Numbered from the stretch's first letter, positions 8,316 through 17,741 are shown. The stretch is 57,996 bases of DNA from Hylemonella sp. (GCA_030680575.1 JAUXVI010000014.1:1-57996), one strand, 5' to 3'. Translations and numbers: made by a program. The notes: generated by a model not told the origin, from the letters alone.

Positions 8316-8999
8316 TCAGGCCGGGCGTGCGTGGCGCACGATCAGGAGCTGTGCCGCGTAGTAGGTGCTGAGCACCCACAGCGGTGCCAGCGGCAGCGGG
8401 GTGACGAACCTGTTGAGTGCCAGCAGCGTGTCGCTGAGCATGAAGAAGCCGGCGCCGATGGCCACGCCCCACGCGGCCGGGTCACGTAGCACGATGGCAC
8501 GGCCAATAGCCTGGGCGGCCATCAGCGCAATCACCACCACATAGGCGGCCACCGGTGCGCGCAGGGCGGGCGGCAGGCCGCCGACCCAGAGCACGGCATA
8601 CATGGCAGCGCCAAAGCCCAGTGTGGCGATGAGCGCGCGCCGGCTTGCAAACCAGACCTGGCCCTGCTTCAGCAGGGCGATGTAACTCAGGTGGGCCAGC
8701 AGGAAGGCCACCAGGCCGGGGATGAAGTAACCCGGAAACATCAGGGCCACGTCGCCGGCCAGCGAGCAGACGAGGGCGATCAGCAGCCATGCTTTGAATC
8801 GTGATTCAAATCGGCCTCTGGGCCTTGATTGGTATGCGCGAGTAGCTATGAAAATAATAGCAATCAACATGACCAGCGGCTTGGCAATGCGGTGCAGATC
8901 GATGAGCCCAGCGGTCGCGGTGCCGGTGGACACGGCGGCGACCGCGATCAGCAGCAGAAAAAGCGGGTTGGAAGGCGCGCTGGTCGAGTGGAATGTCAT
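8316..8999 (-). CDS. YhhN-family membrane protein (lysoplasmalogenase-like)
   Basis: 227 residues from ATG at 8997-8999; an in-frame start 14 codons upstream gives a poor N-terminus. The protein is almost entirely hydrophobic, with about eight membrane helices, and has the YhhN signatures SLAGDVALMFP and FMLSDTLLALN. Family members characterised in other bacteria hydrolyse the vinyl-ether bond of lysoplasmalogens; whether that holds here is unknown. Residues around IFIATRAYQSRPRGRFESR are encoded by a 56-bp interspersed repeat, so a cytoplasmic or periplasmic loop carries repeat-derived sequence. Confidence 0.85.
   Translation of the reverse strand: MTFHSTSAPSNPLFLLLIAVAAVSTGTATAGLIDLHRIAKPLVMLIAIIFIATRAYQSRPRGRFESRFKAWLLIALVCSLAGDVALMFPGYFIPGLVAFLLAHLSYIALLKQGQVWFASRRALIATLGFGAAMYAVLWVGGLPPALRAPVAAYVVVIALMAAQAIGRAIVLRDPAAWGVAIGAGFFMLSDTLLALNRFVTPLPLAPLWVLSTYYAAQLLIVRHARPA
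8806..8861 (+). repeat. 56-bp interspersed repeat, copy 2 (inside yhhN-like gene)
   Basis: TCAAATCGGCCTCTG leads to TATGCGCGAGTA and the hairpin GCTAT-GAAAATA-ATAGC (8845-8861). It is translated from the minus strand within the YhhN-like gene without breaking the frame. Spacing matches the other copies: GGCC is 32 bases before the hairpin, and the total is 56 bases. Confidence 0.8.
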
Positions 9000-9099
9000 G
9001 CGCGCATTGTCGTCATGGTCGGCCCGGTGCGCTCTTCGCACTAACCCGAATGCGTGGCGTCTGCCAATGCGCGTGGCGATCAGCGGCCCGGGGGCCGTC

Positions 9100-9744
9100 T
9101 CAGCTGGTGATTTCGTCGAGCGATGCGTCGTCGAGGTGGGTGGTGTCGGCCCAGCCGACGAGGGACAGGCCCTGCGGCGTCCACAGCAGGCGGTTGACGG
9201 CGGTGTTGGTCAGCTGCCAGGTGCGCGGCGCCTGCAGCTCCTGCCCGGTGGCGGCGCGGTAAAGCTGGTCCATCACGCCGCCGTGGGCCACCAGCACGAT
9301 CTGTTCACCTGGGTGGCGCGCTGCCAGCTCGTGCAAGGTGTGCAGGATGCGTTCGCGCGTCTGCAGCAGCGACTCGCCACCTTGCGGCGCCCAATGCGGA
9401 TCGCGTTTGCGCCAGCGCTCGGATTCTTCCGGCCAGGTCTGCTCGATCTCGACGTAGGTCTTGCCTTCAAAGACGCCGAAACCACGCTCGCGCAGGCCGG
9501 CATGCGTGGCCAGCGGTGCGCCGGTGGTCTCGGCAATGGCGCGTGCGGTCTCATGGGCGCGCGACAGGTCGCTGCTGTAGATGGCTTGCAGGCTGTCACG
9601 TGCTGCCAGCGAACGCGCCAGCCGCTGGGCCTGCCAGCGGCCGCGTTCGTTGAGGGGGATGTCGAGGTGGCCCTGGATGCGGGTGTCGACGTTCCAGGCG
9701 GTTTCACCGTGCCGAATGGCCAGAATGCGGGTGGCGTCCATCAA
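9100..9744 (-). CDS. Histidine phosphatase (phosphoglycerate mutase-like)
   Basis: 214 residues. The catalytic RHGE motif is at 11-14 (LAIRHGETAWN), the glutamate acid/base region is RGFGVFEGKTYVEIE, and the second catalytic histidine is in VLVAHGG. Such enzymes remove phosphate from small molecules (for example alpha-ribazole phosphate or 3-phosphoglycerate-type substrates) through a phosphohistidine. Nothing in the context names the substrate: the gene is between a YhhN protein and a lipoprotein gene and is probably co-transcribed with the latter and ttcA. Confidence 0.88.
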   Translation of the reverse strand: MMDATRILAIRHGETAWNVDTRIQGHLDIPLNERGRWQAQRLARSLAARDSLQAIYSSDLSRAHETARAIAETTGAPLATHAGLRERGFGVFEGKTYVEIEQTWPEESERWRKRDPHWAPQGGESLLQTRERILHTLHELAARHPGEQIVLVAHGGVMDQLYRAATGQELQAPRTWQLTNTAVNRLLWTPQGLSLVGWADTTHLDDASLDEITS

Positions 9745-9758
9745 TGCTTTGCCGCGAC

Positions 9759-10355
9759 TCAGCGCGGAATTTCAATGTTGACCCGACGTATGCCGGACGG
9801 CGGGGTCGGGAAATTTTTCAATGCCGCCTCGAACAGGGCGGGCAGGATGTTGTCGCGGTCGGCCCAGGGGCCATCGTGTGTGGCGCGTGTTTCATAGACC
9901 ACCTGGCCGCTTTGCAGGTCGCGCAACAGCAGGCTGATTTCGTAACGGTAGTGGGTCGGCGGCGGGAAGCGCATGCCCCAGCCGACCATGCTGCCGGCGC
10001 TGCCGGTGCCGATCATGATCTGACCGTAAGGCCCGACACCCGGAGAGCGACCCAGCGGATCACCCCAGTAGTCGGCGATGTAGGGCTGGATACGTGCGCC
10101 GGGCAATACGCTGTAGCGTGCGGCGCTGTCGTTGCGCACCAAGCCCACCTGCGCCAGGGCCACCTGGGTGATGGCCTCGACCTGCGCGGTCAGGGGCTGG
10201 TCGGCCTGCGAAGGCAGGCGTTCGAAGCGGTAACGCCCGCCTTTGTCGATCGTGGCGTTGGTGGCGGTGGCCTGCACCTGGGCGTCTACCAGCCGCATGC
10301 CGCCACAGCCGGACAGCAGCAGGGCCAGGGCGAACAGGGCAAGCAGGCGTTTCAT
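9759..10355 (-). CDS. DUF4136-like lipoprotein
   Basis: 198 residues. The N-terminus MKRLLALFALALLLSGCGG has a lipobox (LSGC), so the mature protein should be membrane-anchored at Cys17. The remainder is soluble with no catalytic motif that I recognise; the C-terminal half (YRYEISLLLRDLQSGQVVYE) is reminiscent of DUF4136 proteins. It lies 11 bases after ttcA and 14 bases before the phosphatase gene on the same strand, suggesting one transcript. Function unknown. Confidence 0.75.
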   Translation of the reverse strand: MKRLLALFALALLLSGCGGMRLVDAQVQATATNATIDKGGRYRFERLPSQADQPLTAQVEAITQVALAQVGLVRNDSAARYSVLPGARIQPYIADYWGDPLGRSPGVGPYGQIMIGTGSAGSMVGWGMRFPPPTHYRYEISLLLRDLQSGQVVYETRATHDGPWADRDNILPALFEAALKNFPTPPSGIRRVNIEIPR

Positions 10356-10366
10356 GGGCGTGGCGC

Positions 10367-11308
10367 TTACAGGGACACCACCTGCACACCCGGCAGGGCC
10401 GGCGTGGTGGGGAATTCCTCTTCATCGAACACGATGTCGCCGTTTTCATCCGGCACGCCGGTGGCCTTGAGGTTCTTGAAGTCGTGCAGCTTGGCGTCCA
10501 TCAGATGCGAGGGCACGACGTTCTGCAGCGCGGTGAACATGGTCTCCAGCCGGCCGGGGAATTTCTTGTCCCACTCGCGCAGCAGGTTGCCGATCTGTTT
10601 GCGCTGCAGGTTTTCCTGGCTGCCGCACAGGGTGCAGGGGATGATGGGGAACTGGCGGTGCTCGGCCCAGCGGATCAGGTCCTTCTCGGCCACATTGGCC
10701 AGCGGGCGGATGACGATGAATTCGCCGTTGTCGCTGGTGAGCTTGGGCGGCATGCCCTTCAACTTGCCGCCGAAGAACATGTTGAGGAAGAAGGTCTGCA
10801 GCATGTCGTCGCGGTGATGGCCCAGGGCGAGCTTGTTGCATTTGAGCTCGCGTGCCACGCGGTACAAAATGCCACGCCGCAGCCGGCTGCACAGGCTGCA
10901 CATGGTCTTGCCTTCGGCGATCTTGTCCTTGACGATGGAGTAGGTGTCCTGCGTCTCGATGTGGAACTCGATGCCCAGCTTTTTGAGGTACTCAGGCAAG
11001 ATATGGTCGGGAAAGCCCGGCTGCTTCTGGTCCAGGTTGACGGCCACCAGCGTGAAGTCGATCGGCGCACGGGCCTTCAACTTCATCAGGATGTCGAGCA
11101 TGCCGTAGCTGTCCTTGCCGCCTGACAGGCAGACCATGACGCGGTCGCCTTCCTCGATCATGTTGTAGTCGACGATGGCCTGGCCGACGTTGCGGCACAG
11201 GCGCTTTTCGAGCTTGTGCACCTCTCGCTCTATCTTTAAGGTGCGCTCGATCTTCAGGGCCTTGTCATTGCTGACGGCGGGTTCGTTGTCTAGCCAGACG
11301 GCACTCAT
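10367..11308 (-). CDS. ttcA: tRNA 2-thiocytidine(32) synthetase TtcA
   Basis: 313 residues from ATG at 11306-11308. TtcA is an iron-sulfur, ATP-dependent thiolase that makes 2-thiocytidine at tRNA position 32. The PP-loop SGGKDS is at 62-67. Two cysteine pairs typical of the family follow: [11 protein letters not shown], and PCTLCGSQ further on. The frame is open for another 33 codons upstream, but that part is unlike TtcA. The N-terminus has a short internal duplication ([13 protein letters not shown]). It heads a likely three-gene transcript with the lipoprotein and phosphatase genes. Confidence 0.96.
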   Translation of the reverse strand: MSAVWLDNEPAVSNDKALKIERTLKIEREVHKLEKRLCRNVGQAIVDYNMIEEGDRVMVCLSGGKDSYGMLDILMKLKARAPIDFTLVAVNLDQKQPGFPDHILPEYLKKLGIEFHIETQDTYSIVKDKIAEGKTMCSLCSRLRRGILYRVARELKCNKLALGHHRDDMLQTFFLNMFFGGKLKGMPPKLTSDNGEFIVIRPLANVAEKDLIRWAEHRQFPIIPCTLCGSQENLQRKQIGNLLREWDKKFPGRLETMFTALQNVVPSHLMDAKLHDFKNLKATGVPDENGDIVFDEEEFPTTPALPGVQVVSL

Positions 11309-11759
11309 GTTCTTGCTCCGTGGGCATTCTCTTGTTGATTGGCCCGCAGGGGATGGGACTCCCCCTGAATTGATAGGTTTGTCACGACTCCAGGGTCTGT
11401 TCTGCACACCGGAATTAGGCCAAGTGCAGATCCTTTGAAGCCTCTATTCTGCCGTAGGCGGGGTTATAGGCCTCTACGAGGGAGTACATGCGCCGCCGTC
11501 TGCGCCGAACCTCATGTCGACACACTAACCCATTGCTGTGCTTGGGCGTCCCCATCCGCAGCGGCGGAGATGATGGCCGAGGGCCTAGTCAGCTGCAGCC
11601 GTGCCTTATCAGCTGAACCACCTGGCGCATTGGCTCAAGTCTATTGAGCTCTATGTCGAAGGAGCACGGCGTACGGTTCACTAAACCCGGCCACCAGATT
11701 GATTGGGTTCGAAGCTCGCCGACTTCCTGCGTGCCAGAACCCGGTTTCATCAGGGCTGT
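11309..11759. other. Gene-free spacer between ttcA and the iac operon
   Basis: This stretch holds no convincing gene. Short frames exist on both strands but none has a ribosome-binding site or a familiar protein. It must contain the ttcA promoter on the right of 11308 and the 3' end of the iac transcript; no strong hairpin plus T-run was seen. Composition is less GC-rich than the flanks and it may be the scar of the accessory-region insertion. Confidence 0.6.
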
Positions 11760-12332
11760 TCAGTCCTGCATCAGTACGGACACTTTAGGAAAACTTTCGG
11801 TCCACCCCGGCTGGAGCGGGGCGACGAAAACGTTCTCGGTCCGGGTGCGGGCGATCTTCCAGACGCCGTCAACCTTGCGGAACAGGTTGTTCAGGCGGCT
11901 GGAGCGCAGGAGTGATTTGCCGTCCGAGAACAGCCAGGGCTGCATGTGGATCCATTGTGCGTCGGCGGTGGTGCCGTTGTCGTGTACATGGATCTGCTCG
12001 CTAGTCAGGTAGTGGGCGTTGAGCAGCAGCAGCGGGTCTTGGCGTTTGCCCCAGAAGCTCTGGAAATGCGTGCACAGCGCGGCCTTGCCTTCCACACGGC
12101 CGAACTGGTTGTCGTAATACTCGCCCACGCCTTCCCAGACGGCGTCCTCGGTGTAAAGCGCCAGTATCTTCTCGATACGCTGGTCGTCGTTTTCGACGCC
12201 GAATTCCGGGCAGGGCGTGTCGCACAGGAACATGTACCGTGCCTCGAGGCGGCGGATGTCCGCTTCGGCTTCAAGGATTTCGACGCGCTTTTGCAGGGCG
12301 GTGAGGGTTTGAGCGAGGTTCAGTTCGGGCAT
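11760..12332 (-). CDS. iacI: SnoaL/NTF2-like protein, IacI-like
   Basis: 190 residues from ATG at 12330-12332, with GGAG five bases upstream. The segment VEILEAEADIRRLEARYMF followed by ALYTEDAVWEG is typical of SnoaL-like, ketosteroid-isomerase-fold proteins, which also resemble dioxygenase beta subunits. In known iac clusters the last structural gene, iacI, encodes such a protein of unresolved role. It is the final gene of the nine-gene operon, 14 bases after iacH. I assign it by fold and position, not by a catalytic motif. Confidence 0.75.
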   Translation of the reverse strand: MPELNLAQTLTALQKRVEILEAEADIRRLEARYMFLCDTPCPEFGVENDDQRIEKILALYTEDAVWEGVGEYYDNQFGRVEGKAALCTHFQSFWGKRQDPLLLLNAHYLTSEQIHVHDNGTTADAQWIHMQPWLFSDGKSLLRSSRLNNLFRKVDGVWKIARTRTENVFVAPLQPGWTESFPKVSVLMQD

Positions 12333-12346
12333 GGGGACTCCGTGAT

Positions 12347-13645
12347 TCATGAGGTCAGTTGCTTGAGCATCCAGCTCGCGGCGGCCAGCGTCTTGTGGTC
12401 GCTGTGGAGGGGACCGACGGCTTGCAAGCCCACAGGCAGCCCCTGTGGGCCTTGTGTGAAGGGAAGATGCACGCAGGGCAGGCCGAGCAGGGTCCAGAGT
12501 CGGCACCAGGTCGGGTCGCCGGTACCGCTTTCGAAGAGGGGGGCTTCTCCGGCAGCGCTCGGCGCCAGCAGCACATCGCAATGCGTATACAGCGCGGGCA
12601 ACGTGGCGCGCGTCTCTTCCACATAACGGAGCTGGGCCGCGTAGTGGGCATAGTCCATCTGCAGACCCTTGTCGATCACGCTGAGCAGTGCGGCGCTGAT
12701 GAGATCACGATGCCGCAAGCGCTCGTCGGACAGGGCGCGCGCGGTCTCGAAGGCCATGATGTCGATGTGGGCCAGTGTGAGGTTGGCGTGCGCCGGTGAC
12801 AGCGGTACCTCCATCACCTGCGCGCCCGCCGCGGCCAGTCGGCTGGCCGCCAGCTCCATGGCAGCATGGGTTTCAGGCAGGAGCTTGTCGGCGTGCGGCT
12901 TGCACAGGCCCACGCGCAGACGGGTGGGGGCCGGCAGATCCAGCAGGGACGGGTCACCACTGAGCGCGGCGGTAAACAAGGCCACGTCTTCCACGCTGCG
13001 GCCTACGCTGCCTATCGTGTCCAGTGAGTCGCTGAGCGCCTTGACACCCACGCGGTTCACCAGTCCGAAGCTGGGCTTGTAGCCCACCACGCCGCAATAG
13101 GCGGCCGGCCGGATGATGCTGGCAGCAGTCTGCGCACCAAAGGCCAGCGGTACCATGTGATCCGCCACCGCGGCACAGGAGCCGCTGGACGATCCGCCGG
13201 GCGTGTGTTTCAGGTTGTATGGGTTGCGCGTCGGGCCGGCCTGGAAGGTGCTGAATTCCGTGGTCACGGTCTTGCCCAGCAGGAGCGCCCCGGCTTCGCG
13301 TGCCAGGGCCACGGGCGCAGCATCTACGCCCGGCTGATGCCCGGTGTAGATGGGCGAGCCGTATTGCGTGGGCATGTCGCGTGTGTCGAAGACATCCTTC
13401 ACGCCGATCGGCAGGCCGTGCAGCAGGCCGCGTATGGGGCCCTGGTCCAGCGCGCGGGCCTGAGCCAGCACCCGTGCTTCATCCACATGCACCCAGGCCT
13501 GCACTTCGGTGTCGCGCTCGATGATCTGCGCCAGACAGGCGCGAGCCAGGGCTTCGGCGCTGATTTCCCTGCTTTGCAGGCCGCGTGCGAGTTCGGTGGC
13601 GTTGAGCTGGTTGAGGTCTTGCTTCATGGGGCTGCGGATGATCAT
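12347..13645 (-). CDS. iacH: Amidase-signature enzyme, IacH-like
   Basis: 432 residues. The amidase-signature triad is visible: Lys83 (GVKD), a Ser in the Gly/Ser-rich loop GGSSSGS (150-156), and the nucleophile Ser176 in GAQTAASIIRP. The last replaces the commoner GTDTGGSIRxP, so the loop is slightly atypical. In iac clusters IacH is annotated as an amidase whose exact step is uncertain; hydrolysis of an amide intermediate or of indole-3-acetamide-type conjugates are candidates. The start overlaps the stop of the flavin reductase gene (ATGA). An internal ATG at 13627 is an alternative start. Confidence 0.82.
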   Translation of the reverse strand: MIIRSPMKQDLNQLNATELARGLQSREISAEALARACLAQIIERDTEVQAWVHVDEARVLAQARALDQGPIRGLLHGLPIGVKDVFDTRDMPTQYGSPIYTGHQPGVDAAPVALAREAGALLLGKTVTTEFSTFQAGPTRNPYNLKHTPGGSSSGSCAAVADHMVPLAFGAQTAASIIRPAAYCGVVGYKPSFGLVNRVGVKALSDSLDTIGSVGRSVEDVALFTAALSGDPSLLDLPAPTRLRVGLCKPHADKLLPETHAAMELAASRLAAAGAQVMEVPLSPAHANLTLAHIDIMAFETARALSDERLRHRDLISAALLSVIDKGLQMDYAHYAAQLRYVEETRATLPALYTHCDVLLAPSAAGEAPLFESGTGDPTWCRLWTLLGLPCVHLPFTQGPQGLPVGLQAVGPLHSDHKTLAAASWMLKQLTS

Positions 13646-14151
13646 GCGGGGAGGCGCGACTCGATGCCAAGGTGGTGGTAGGCACGGTTGAAATAGGCCA
13701 GCCCTTCGCCTTCGGGCCGGATGCGTGTGTCAAGCACGCGGCAGATGCAGACGTCATGGGTGCCGACCACGTGCGTATCGACGATGCGGCAGTCCAGGTT
13801 GAGCAGCGCATCCTGCAGCACGGGTGCGCCCGATGTGAGCTGGTCCCAGGATGCGAGAGCGAAGCGGTCCTCCTGCGTGAGCTTCGGGTTGGCAAAGCTG
13901 GCCGACAGCATCTGCTGCTCGGAGGTGAGCACGTTGATGCAGAGCACCGCGTTGGCCCGGAACACAGGGTTGGAGGGCGCTGTGCTGCGCATGCAAACCA
14001 GCACGGTGGGCGGGTCGTCGGAGACGCTGCACACGGCCGAGGCCGTGAAGCCCGAGCGGCCGCCCGGGCCGTCGGTGGTGATCAGAGTGACGGCGCCGGT
14101 CAGCAGTGACAGGGCGGTGCGGAATGTCTGCGGATTGACAGGGGTTTTCAT
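13642..14151 (-). CDS. iacG: Flavin reductase, IacG-like
   Basis: 169 residues, the usual size of the short-chain flavin reductase family (DIM6/NTAB, HpaC-like). Characteristic segments are LLTGAVTLITTDGPGGRSGFTASAV, the flavin-binding SDDPPTVLVC and FNRAYHHLG near the C-terminus. It should supply reduced flavin to the IacA monooxygenase, as in two-component flavin hydroxylases. It sits between iacF and iacH, overlapping iacH by four bases. Confidence 0.85.
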   Translation of the reverse strand: MKTPVNPQTFRTALSLLTGAVTLITTDGPGGRSGFTASAVCSVSDDPPTVLVCMRSTAPSNPVFRANAVLCINVLTSEQQMLSASFANPKLTQEDRFALASWDQLTSGAPVLQDALLNLDCRIVDTHVVGTHDVCICRVLDTRIRPEGEGLAYFNRAYHHLGIESRLPA

Positions 14152-14200
14152 GGGGCTACGGCATCAGGCGTGGCGTTAAAAAAAGCGGGACGGTGCGAGA

Positions 14201-15172
14201 TCAGATCTCCAGCACCAGACGCGGCGTGAGGGAGCGCGAACAGCAGATGGCGATCTGCTCATTGGAGGCTTTTTCCTCGTCGGTCTGGTACTCGTCGCGG
14301 TGGTCGGGCGTGCCGGCCAGCACATTGGTCAGGCAGGTGCCGCAGACGCCCTGTTCGCAGGACACCTGCACGCGGATGCCGATGCGCTCCAGCGCGCTGA
14401 CGATGGTCTCCTCCCCATCTACCACCACCTCCTTGCCGCTCGACTGGGCGATGACCGTGAAGCTCGCGCCGCGGGTGTCGACCTCGACCTGGAAAAACTC
14501 GTGGTGGATGCGCTCCTCGGGGAAGCTCTGGGCACGCGCCGTGCTCATGACCCAGTCCATGTAGCCTTTGGGGCCGCAGACATAGACATGCGCGCCGGGT
14601 GGGGCGGTCCCCAGAATGGCGGCCACGTCGGCGCGTTGCTGGGTGGGGCGTGGAGCGTGCTCGTCGAAATGCCGATAGACCTTGCCGGAGAAAGGGGCGG
14701 CATCGAGATCGTCGTTGAAGGCCATCTGTGCTGGCGAGCGGCTGCTGTAGTGCAGTTCGAAGTCCGAACCGCTGGCGTGCAGGGCATGGGCCATGGCGAT
14801 CATAGGCGTGACCCCGATGCCGCCACCGAAGAGATAGCTCTTGCTCGCGCCGCTGGTGAGCGGGAAATGATTGCGCGGCACGCTGATGGTTAGTTCCACG
14901 CCCTCTTGCATGTGCTCGTGCACGGCGATGGAGCCACCGCGCGAGGCCGGGTCACGCAGCACACCGATGCGGTAGTGCGTGCGGTCTGCGGGGTCACTGC
15001 ACAGGGAATACTGGCGCACCAGGCCGCCAGGCAAGTGCACGTCGATGTGTGCCCCCGCGTCGAAGGCGGGCAGTGGCGTGCCGTCGGCGCTGACGAGGGT
15101 GAACAGGGCGATGTCCTGGCCGCTGGCTTGTCGCCGGGCGACGCGGACACGTAGAGTCTGGGCGGGAGTCAT
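14201..15172 (-). CDS. iacF: Phthalate-dioxygenase-reductase-type ferredoxin reductase, IacF-like
   Basis: 323 residues from ATG at 15170-15172. Domains in order are a flavin-binding barrel (RQYSLCSDP and GGSIAVHEHM), an NAD-binding domain (YLFGGGIGVTPMI, and VYVCGPKGYMDWV), and a C-terminal plant-type [2Fe-2S] ferredoxin (CEQGVCGTC with a fourth Cys in AICCSRS). This single-protein reductase passes electrons from NADH to a Rieske oxygenase, here the IacCD pair encoded just upstream. It starts 13 bases after iacE. Confidence 0.9.
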   Translation of the reverse strand: MTPAQTLRVRVARRQASGQDIALFTLVSADGTPLPAFDAGAHIDVHLPGGLVRQYSLCSDPADRTHYRIGVLRDPASRGGSIAVHEHMQEGVELTISVPRNHFPLTSGASKSYLFGGGIGVTPMIAMAHALHASGSDFELHYSSRSPAQMAFNDDLDAAPFSGKVYRHFDEHAPRPTQQRADVAAILGTAPPGAHVYVCGPKGYMDWVMSTARAQSFPEERIHHEFFQVEVDTRGASFTVIAQSSGKEVVVDGEETIVSALERIGIRVQVSCEQGVCGTCLTNVLAGTPDHRDEYQTDEEKASNEQIAICCSRSLTPRLVLEI

Positions 15173-15185
15173 GTGGGTAGGGCTG

Positions 15186-15932
15186 TCAGCGCATGAAGAT
15201 GCCGCCGTTGAGGTCCCAGGTCGCACCGGTGACGTAGCCGGCCTGGCGCGAGGCCAGATGGACGAGGGTGTCGGCGATGAAGTTCGGATCACCCAGCTGG
15301 TGCACCGGAATCACGTGATCGATGATGTGCTGGAGCTTTTCAGGCGGCACCGTGGCGCGCACCGTGGGCAGGTCGATCGGGCCGGGGGCGATGGCATTGA
15401 CGGTCACGCCGGCGTTGGCCAGTTCCTTGGCGACCACCTTGGTCAGGACCAGGATGCCGGCCTTCGAGGAAGCGTAATGCGCGCCGGCCGAGGTCCCGCC
15501 GTTCTGGCCGGCCAGCGAGGCGAGGTTGATGATGCGGCCGTATTTCTGCTGGGCGAAATAGGCGCCGAAGACCTGGCAGCCGAGAAAGGTACCACCCAGG
15601 TTGGTGGTGATAACGCGGTTGAATTCCTCCGGTGAAATCTGCATCAGGGGCGTGTGCAGCGTGACCGTGGCGTTGTTGACCAGCACCTGCACGGCACCCC
15701 AGCGCTCGATCAGCGCGTCGCGCGCCGATTCGAACTCCGTCTTGTTGCGGATGTCGAGCGGGAGCGCGACGGCCGTCTGGCCACTGGCGTCGAGCGACTG
15801 CGCGACGGCCGCGGCCTGGTCCAGCAGCAGGTCGGCCACGGCGACCTTGTAGCCCGCGGCGTGCAGGCGGCGCGCGATGGCCTCGCCCAGGCCCTGGGCT
15901 GCGCCGGTGACGATGGCGACGTCTTGTGCCAT
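15186..15932 (-). CDS. iacE: Short-chain dehydrogenase/reductase, IacE-like
   Basis: 248 residues from ATG at 15930-15932, preceded by GGGGAAAC. Classical SDR: TGAAQGLG (9-16), NNAT in place of NNAG, and the catalytic Ser139, Tyr153 and Lys157 (YASSK). In studied iac systems IacE acts with IacA to give dioxindole-3-acetic acid from the hormone. It is the fifth gene of the operon, 11 bases after iacD. The frame is open far upstream within iacD, but that part is not the gene. Confidence 0.88.
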   Translation of the reverse strand: MAQDVAIVTGAAQGLGEAIARRLHAAGYKVAVADLLLDQAAAVAQSLDASGQTAVALPLDIRNKTEFESARDALIERWGAVQVLVNNATVTLHTPLMQISPEEFNRVITTNLGGTFLGCQVFGAYFAQQKYGRIINLASLAGQNGGTSAGAHYASSKAGILVLTKVVAKELANAGVTVNAIAPGPIDLPTVRATVPPEKLQHIIDHVIPVHQLGDPNFIADTLVHLASRQAGYVTGATWDLNGGIFMR

Positions 15933-15943
15933 GTTGTTTCCCC

Positions 15944-16432
15944 TCAGAGGATGTAGCCGATGGTCTTCAGAACATCGTCCGAGTTGATGAGCTTCACCAC
16001 CTTGCGCACGATCCGGAAGGATGTCCCCTCGCGCTGCAGCGTGTAGACCAGATTGGCCGTGTACTGGTGCAGGTTCTCCTTGCGGAAGTCCGCCAGGAAC
16101 TGAGCGCAGCGCACGGTCAGCAGGTCGCCCTGCTCTTCTGTGATGCGAAAGCGGGAAGCCATGCGCACCGTGCGTGGCTCGGGGCTGGTCGAGATGGACT
16201 CGCCACTGACCAGGCGTTGCACGCGCATCTCGCGCATGTGGGCGTTGTCGTAGGCGTAGTTCAGCGTGTTCTCGTGGTCCGTGGCCTTGGGGTCGATGGG
16301 AACGATGTAGAGCCCGTCGCTGCGCCAGAGCTGCAGCCACTCGGTGTACTGCTCGTTGTCGAGCAGATCGGCTTCTGCCCAGATGAAGGCGGCCACCTCA
16401 TGCAGGGTGTCGGTGTTCAATGCAATGGTCAT
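15944..16432 (-). CDS. iacD: Aromatic-ring-hydroxylating dioxygenase beta subunit, IacD-like
   Basis: 162 residues, the normal size of dioxygenase beta subunits (NTF2-like fold, structural role). Characteristic stretches are FIWAEADLLDNEQYTEWLQL and LFR-type strands such as TANLVYTLQREGTSFRIVRK. It follows the alpha subunit gene with a 10-base gap, so the two are certainly co-expressed. Confidence 0.9.
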   Translation of the reverse strand: MTIALNTDTLHEVAAFIWAEADLLDNEQYTEWLQLWRSDGLYIVPIDPKATDHENTLNYAYDNAHMREMRVQRLVSGESISTSPEPRTVRMASRFRITEEQGDLLTVRCAQFLADFRKENLHQYTANLVYTLQREGTSFRIVRKVVKLINSDDVLKTIGYIL

Positions 16433-16442
16433 CAGAGGTTCC

Positions 16443-17741
16443 TCAGGCGGTCATGGATTTCAGCCACTGGCTGTAGGCGGCGCGCATGCCGGTCTCGGCG
16501 CTCACGTCGCTGCGTTTGCCGTCGCTGCCGGGCTTCTCGCCGGGCAGGCCGCGGTTGACCATGATCCAGAGGTCTTCACCGGCATGGGCACCTTTCTGCA
16601 CGCGCTCCCAGGCTTCGCCATCGTCCGGCGTGCCGAAGCCCATCGGGCCCTGGAAGTGCTCGTGCAGGCGCAGGCGGTACTGGTTGGCGATGGCCGGGCC
16701 GCCGTCCATCACGATGGCCGCGTGGTGGATCTCGGTCTCGTTGACCGATACCGGGCGGAGCACGCGGAAGAAAGCCATCGAGCAGGCCACATTGGGGTAG
16801 AGGTTGAGGTTGAAGCCCGTGCCGCCGACGGCACGCACGATGCGGCGCACCTTCTGTTCCTCATGGCCTTCGTCGCGCAGAGCCTGGGCCAGCTCGGCGA
16901 AGCGGTCGGGGATGGGCCTGTCCAGGTCGGCTTCGAGGTCAATCAGTTCCGGAATCATGACCATCACGCTGTGCCCGTTGCCCAGCTCCTCCACGAAGCC
17001 CGGGCCCTCCACGAAGTCGAAGGTCTTCTTGGCCTGCTCGTCGAGCGAGGTCAGGAAGCTCTTGTGCACCAGCGGGAAGTGGTAGGCGTCGGTGGTGTTC
17101 TCGAGCTGGATCTTCCAGTTGCCGGGGAAGGTGAAGCGGTGTTCGCCGGCCACCTTGACGGGGTAGCCTCCAGCCTGCTTCATGAACAGGTCCATCCACT
17201 TCTTCGCGGGGCCCAGCCACTCGCTGAGCGGCATGATGTCCTGCTTGAACGAGGCGAAGACCATGCCCGCGTACTCTTCCACGCGCAGGCTTACCAGGCC
17301 CAGCTTGTCCTTCTCCAGCGTGTCGCCATAGCTTTCCGGATGGGGCACGCCGCGCAGCGAGCCGTCCAGCGCGTAGCCCCAGCCGTGGTAGGGGCAGACG
17401 AAGCTCGCGGTCTTGCCCTTCTTGTGTTCGCAGACCGTGGCGCCGCGGTGGCGGCAGCGGTTGAGCAGCACATGCAGTTCCTTCTTTCGGTCGCGTACCA
17501 GGACGACGGGCTGCTGGCCGATGTAGGTGGACTTGAAGTTGCCCGGCTCGGGCACTTCGCTGACGTGGCCGACCCAGATCCAGTTTGAATAGAAGACCTT
17601 GTCCATCTCCTCCTCGAAGATGGCGGGGTTGGTGTAGAGCGAGGTATGCACGCGGTCGTGCTGCACCAGTTCGGTGTAGGGGATGGACGTCGCCGGTGCG
17701 CCGGATGCCGGTGCGGACTGGATGGGGATGACAGTGCTCAT
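16443..17741 (-). CDS. iacC: Rieske dioxygenase alpha subunit, IacC-like
   Basis: 432 residues. The Rieske [2Fe-2S] ligands are Cys96, His98, Cys116 and His119 (CRHRGATVC and CPYHGW). The mononuclear iron site is in ENTTDAYHFPLVHKS, giving the D-x-x-H-x4-H pattern. With IacD and the reductase IacF it forms a three-component ring-hydroxylating oxygenase, acting in iac pathways after dioxindole-3-acetic acid on the way to catechol. Its product specificity cannot be read from sequence. Confidence 0.92.
   Translation of the reverse strand: MSTVIPIQSAPASGAPATSIPYTELVQHDRVHTSLYTNPAIFEEEMDKVFYSNWIWVGHVSEVPEPGNFKSTYIGQQPVVLVRDRKKELHVLLNRCRHRGATVCEHKKGKTASFVCPYHGWGYALDGSLRGVPHPESYGDTLEKDKLGLVSLRVEEYAGMVFASFKQDIMPLSEWLGPAKKWMDLFMKQAGGYPVKVAGEHRFTFPGNWKIQLENTTDAYHFPLVHKSFLTSLDEQAKKTFDFVEGPGFVEELGNGHSVMVMIPELIDLEADLDRPIPDRFAELAQALRDEGHEEQKVRRIVRAVGGTGFNLNLYPNVACSMAFFRVLRPVSVNETEIHHAAIVMDGGPAIANQYRLRLHEHFQGPMGFGTPDDGEAWERVQKGAHAGEDLWIMVNRGLPGEKPGSDGKRSDVSAETGMRAAYSQWLKSMTA

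Noticed and set aside
11435..11647. Small gene between ttcA and the iac operon
   Set aside because: 70 codons of mixed composition without ribosome-binding site or recognisable protein; kept as non-coding spacer.
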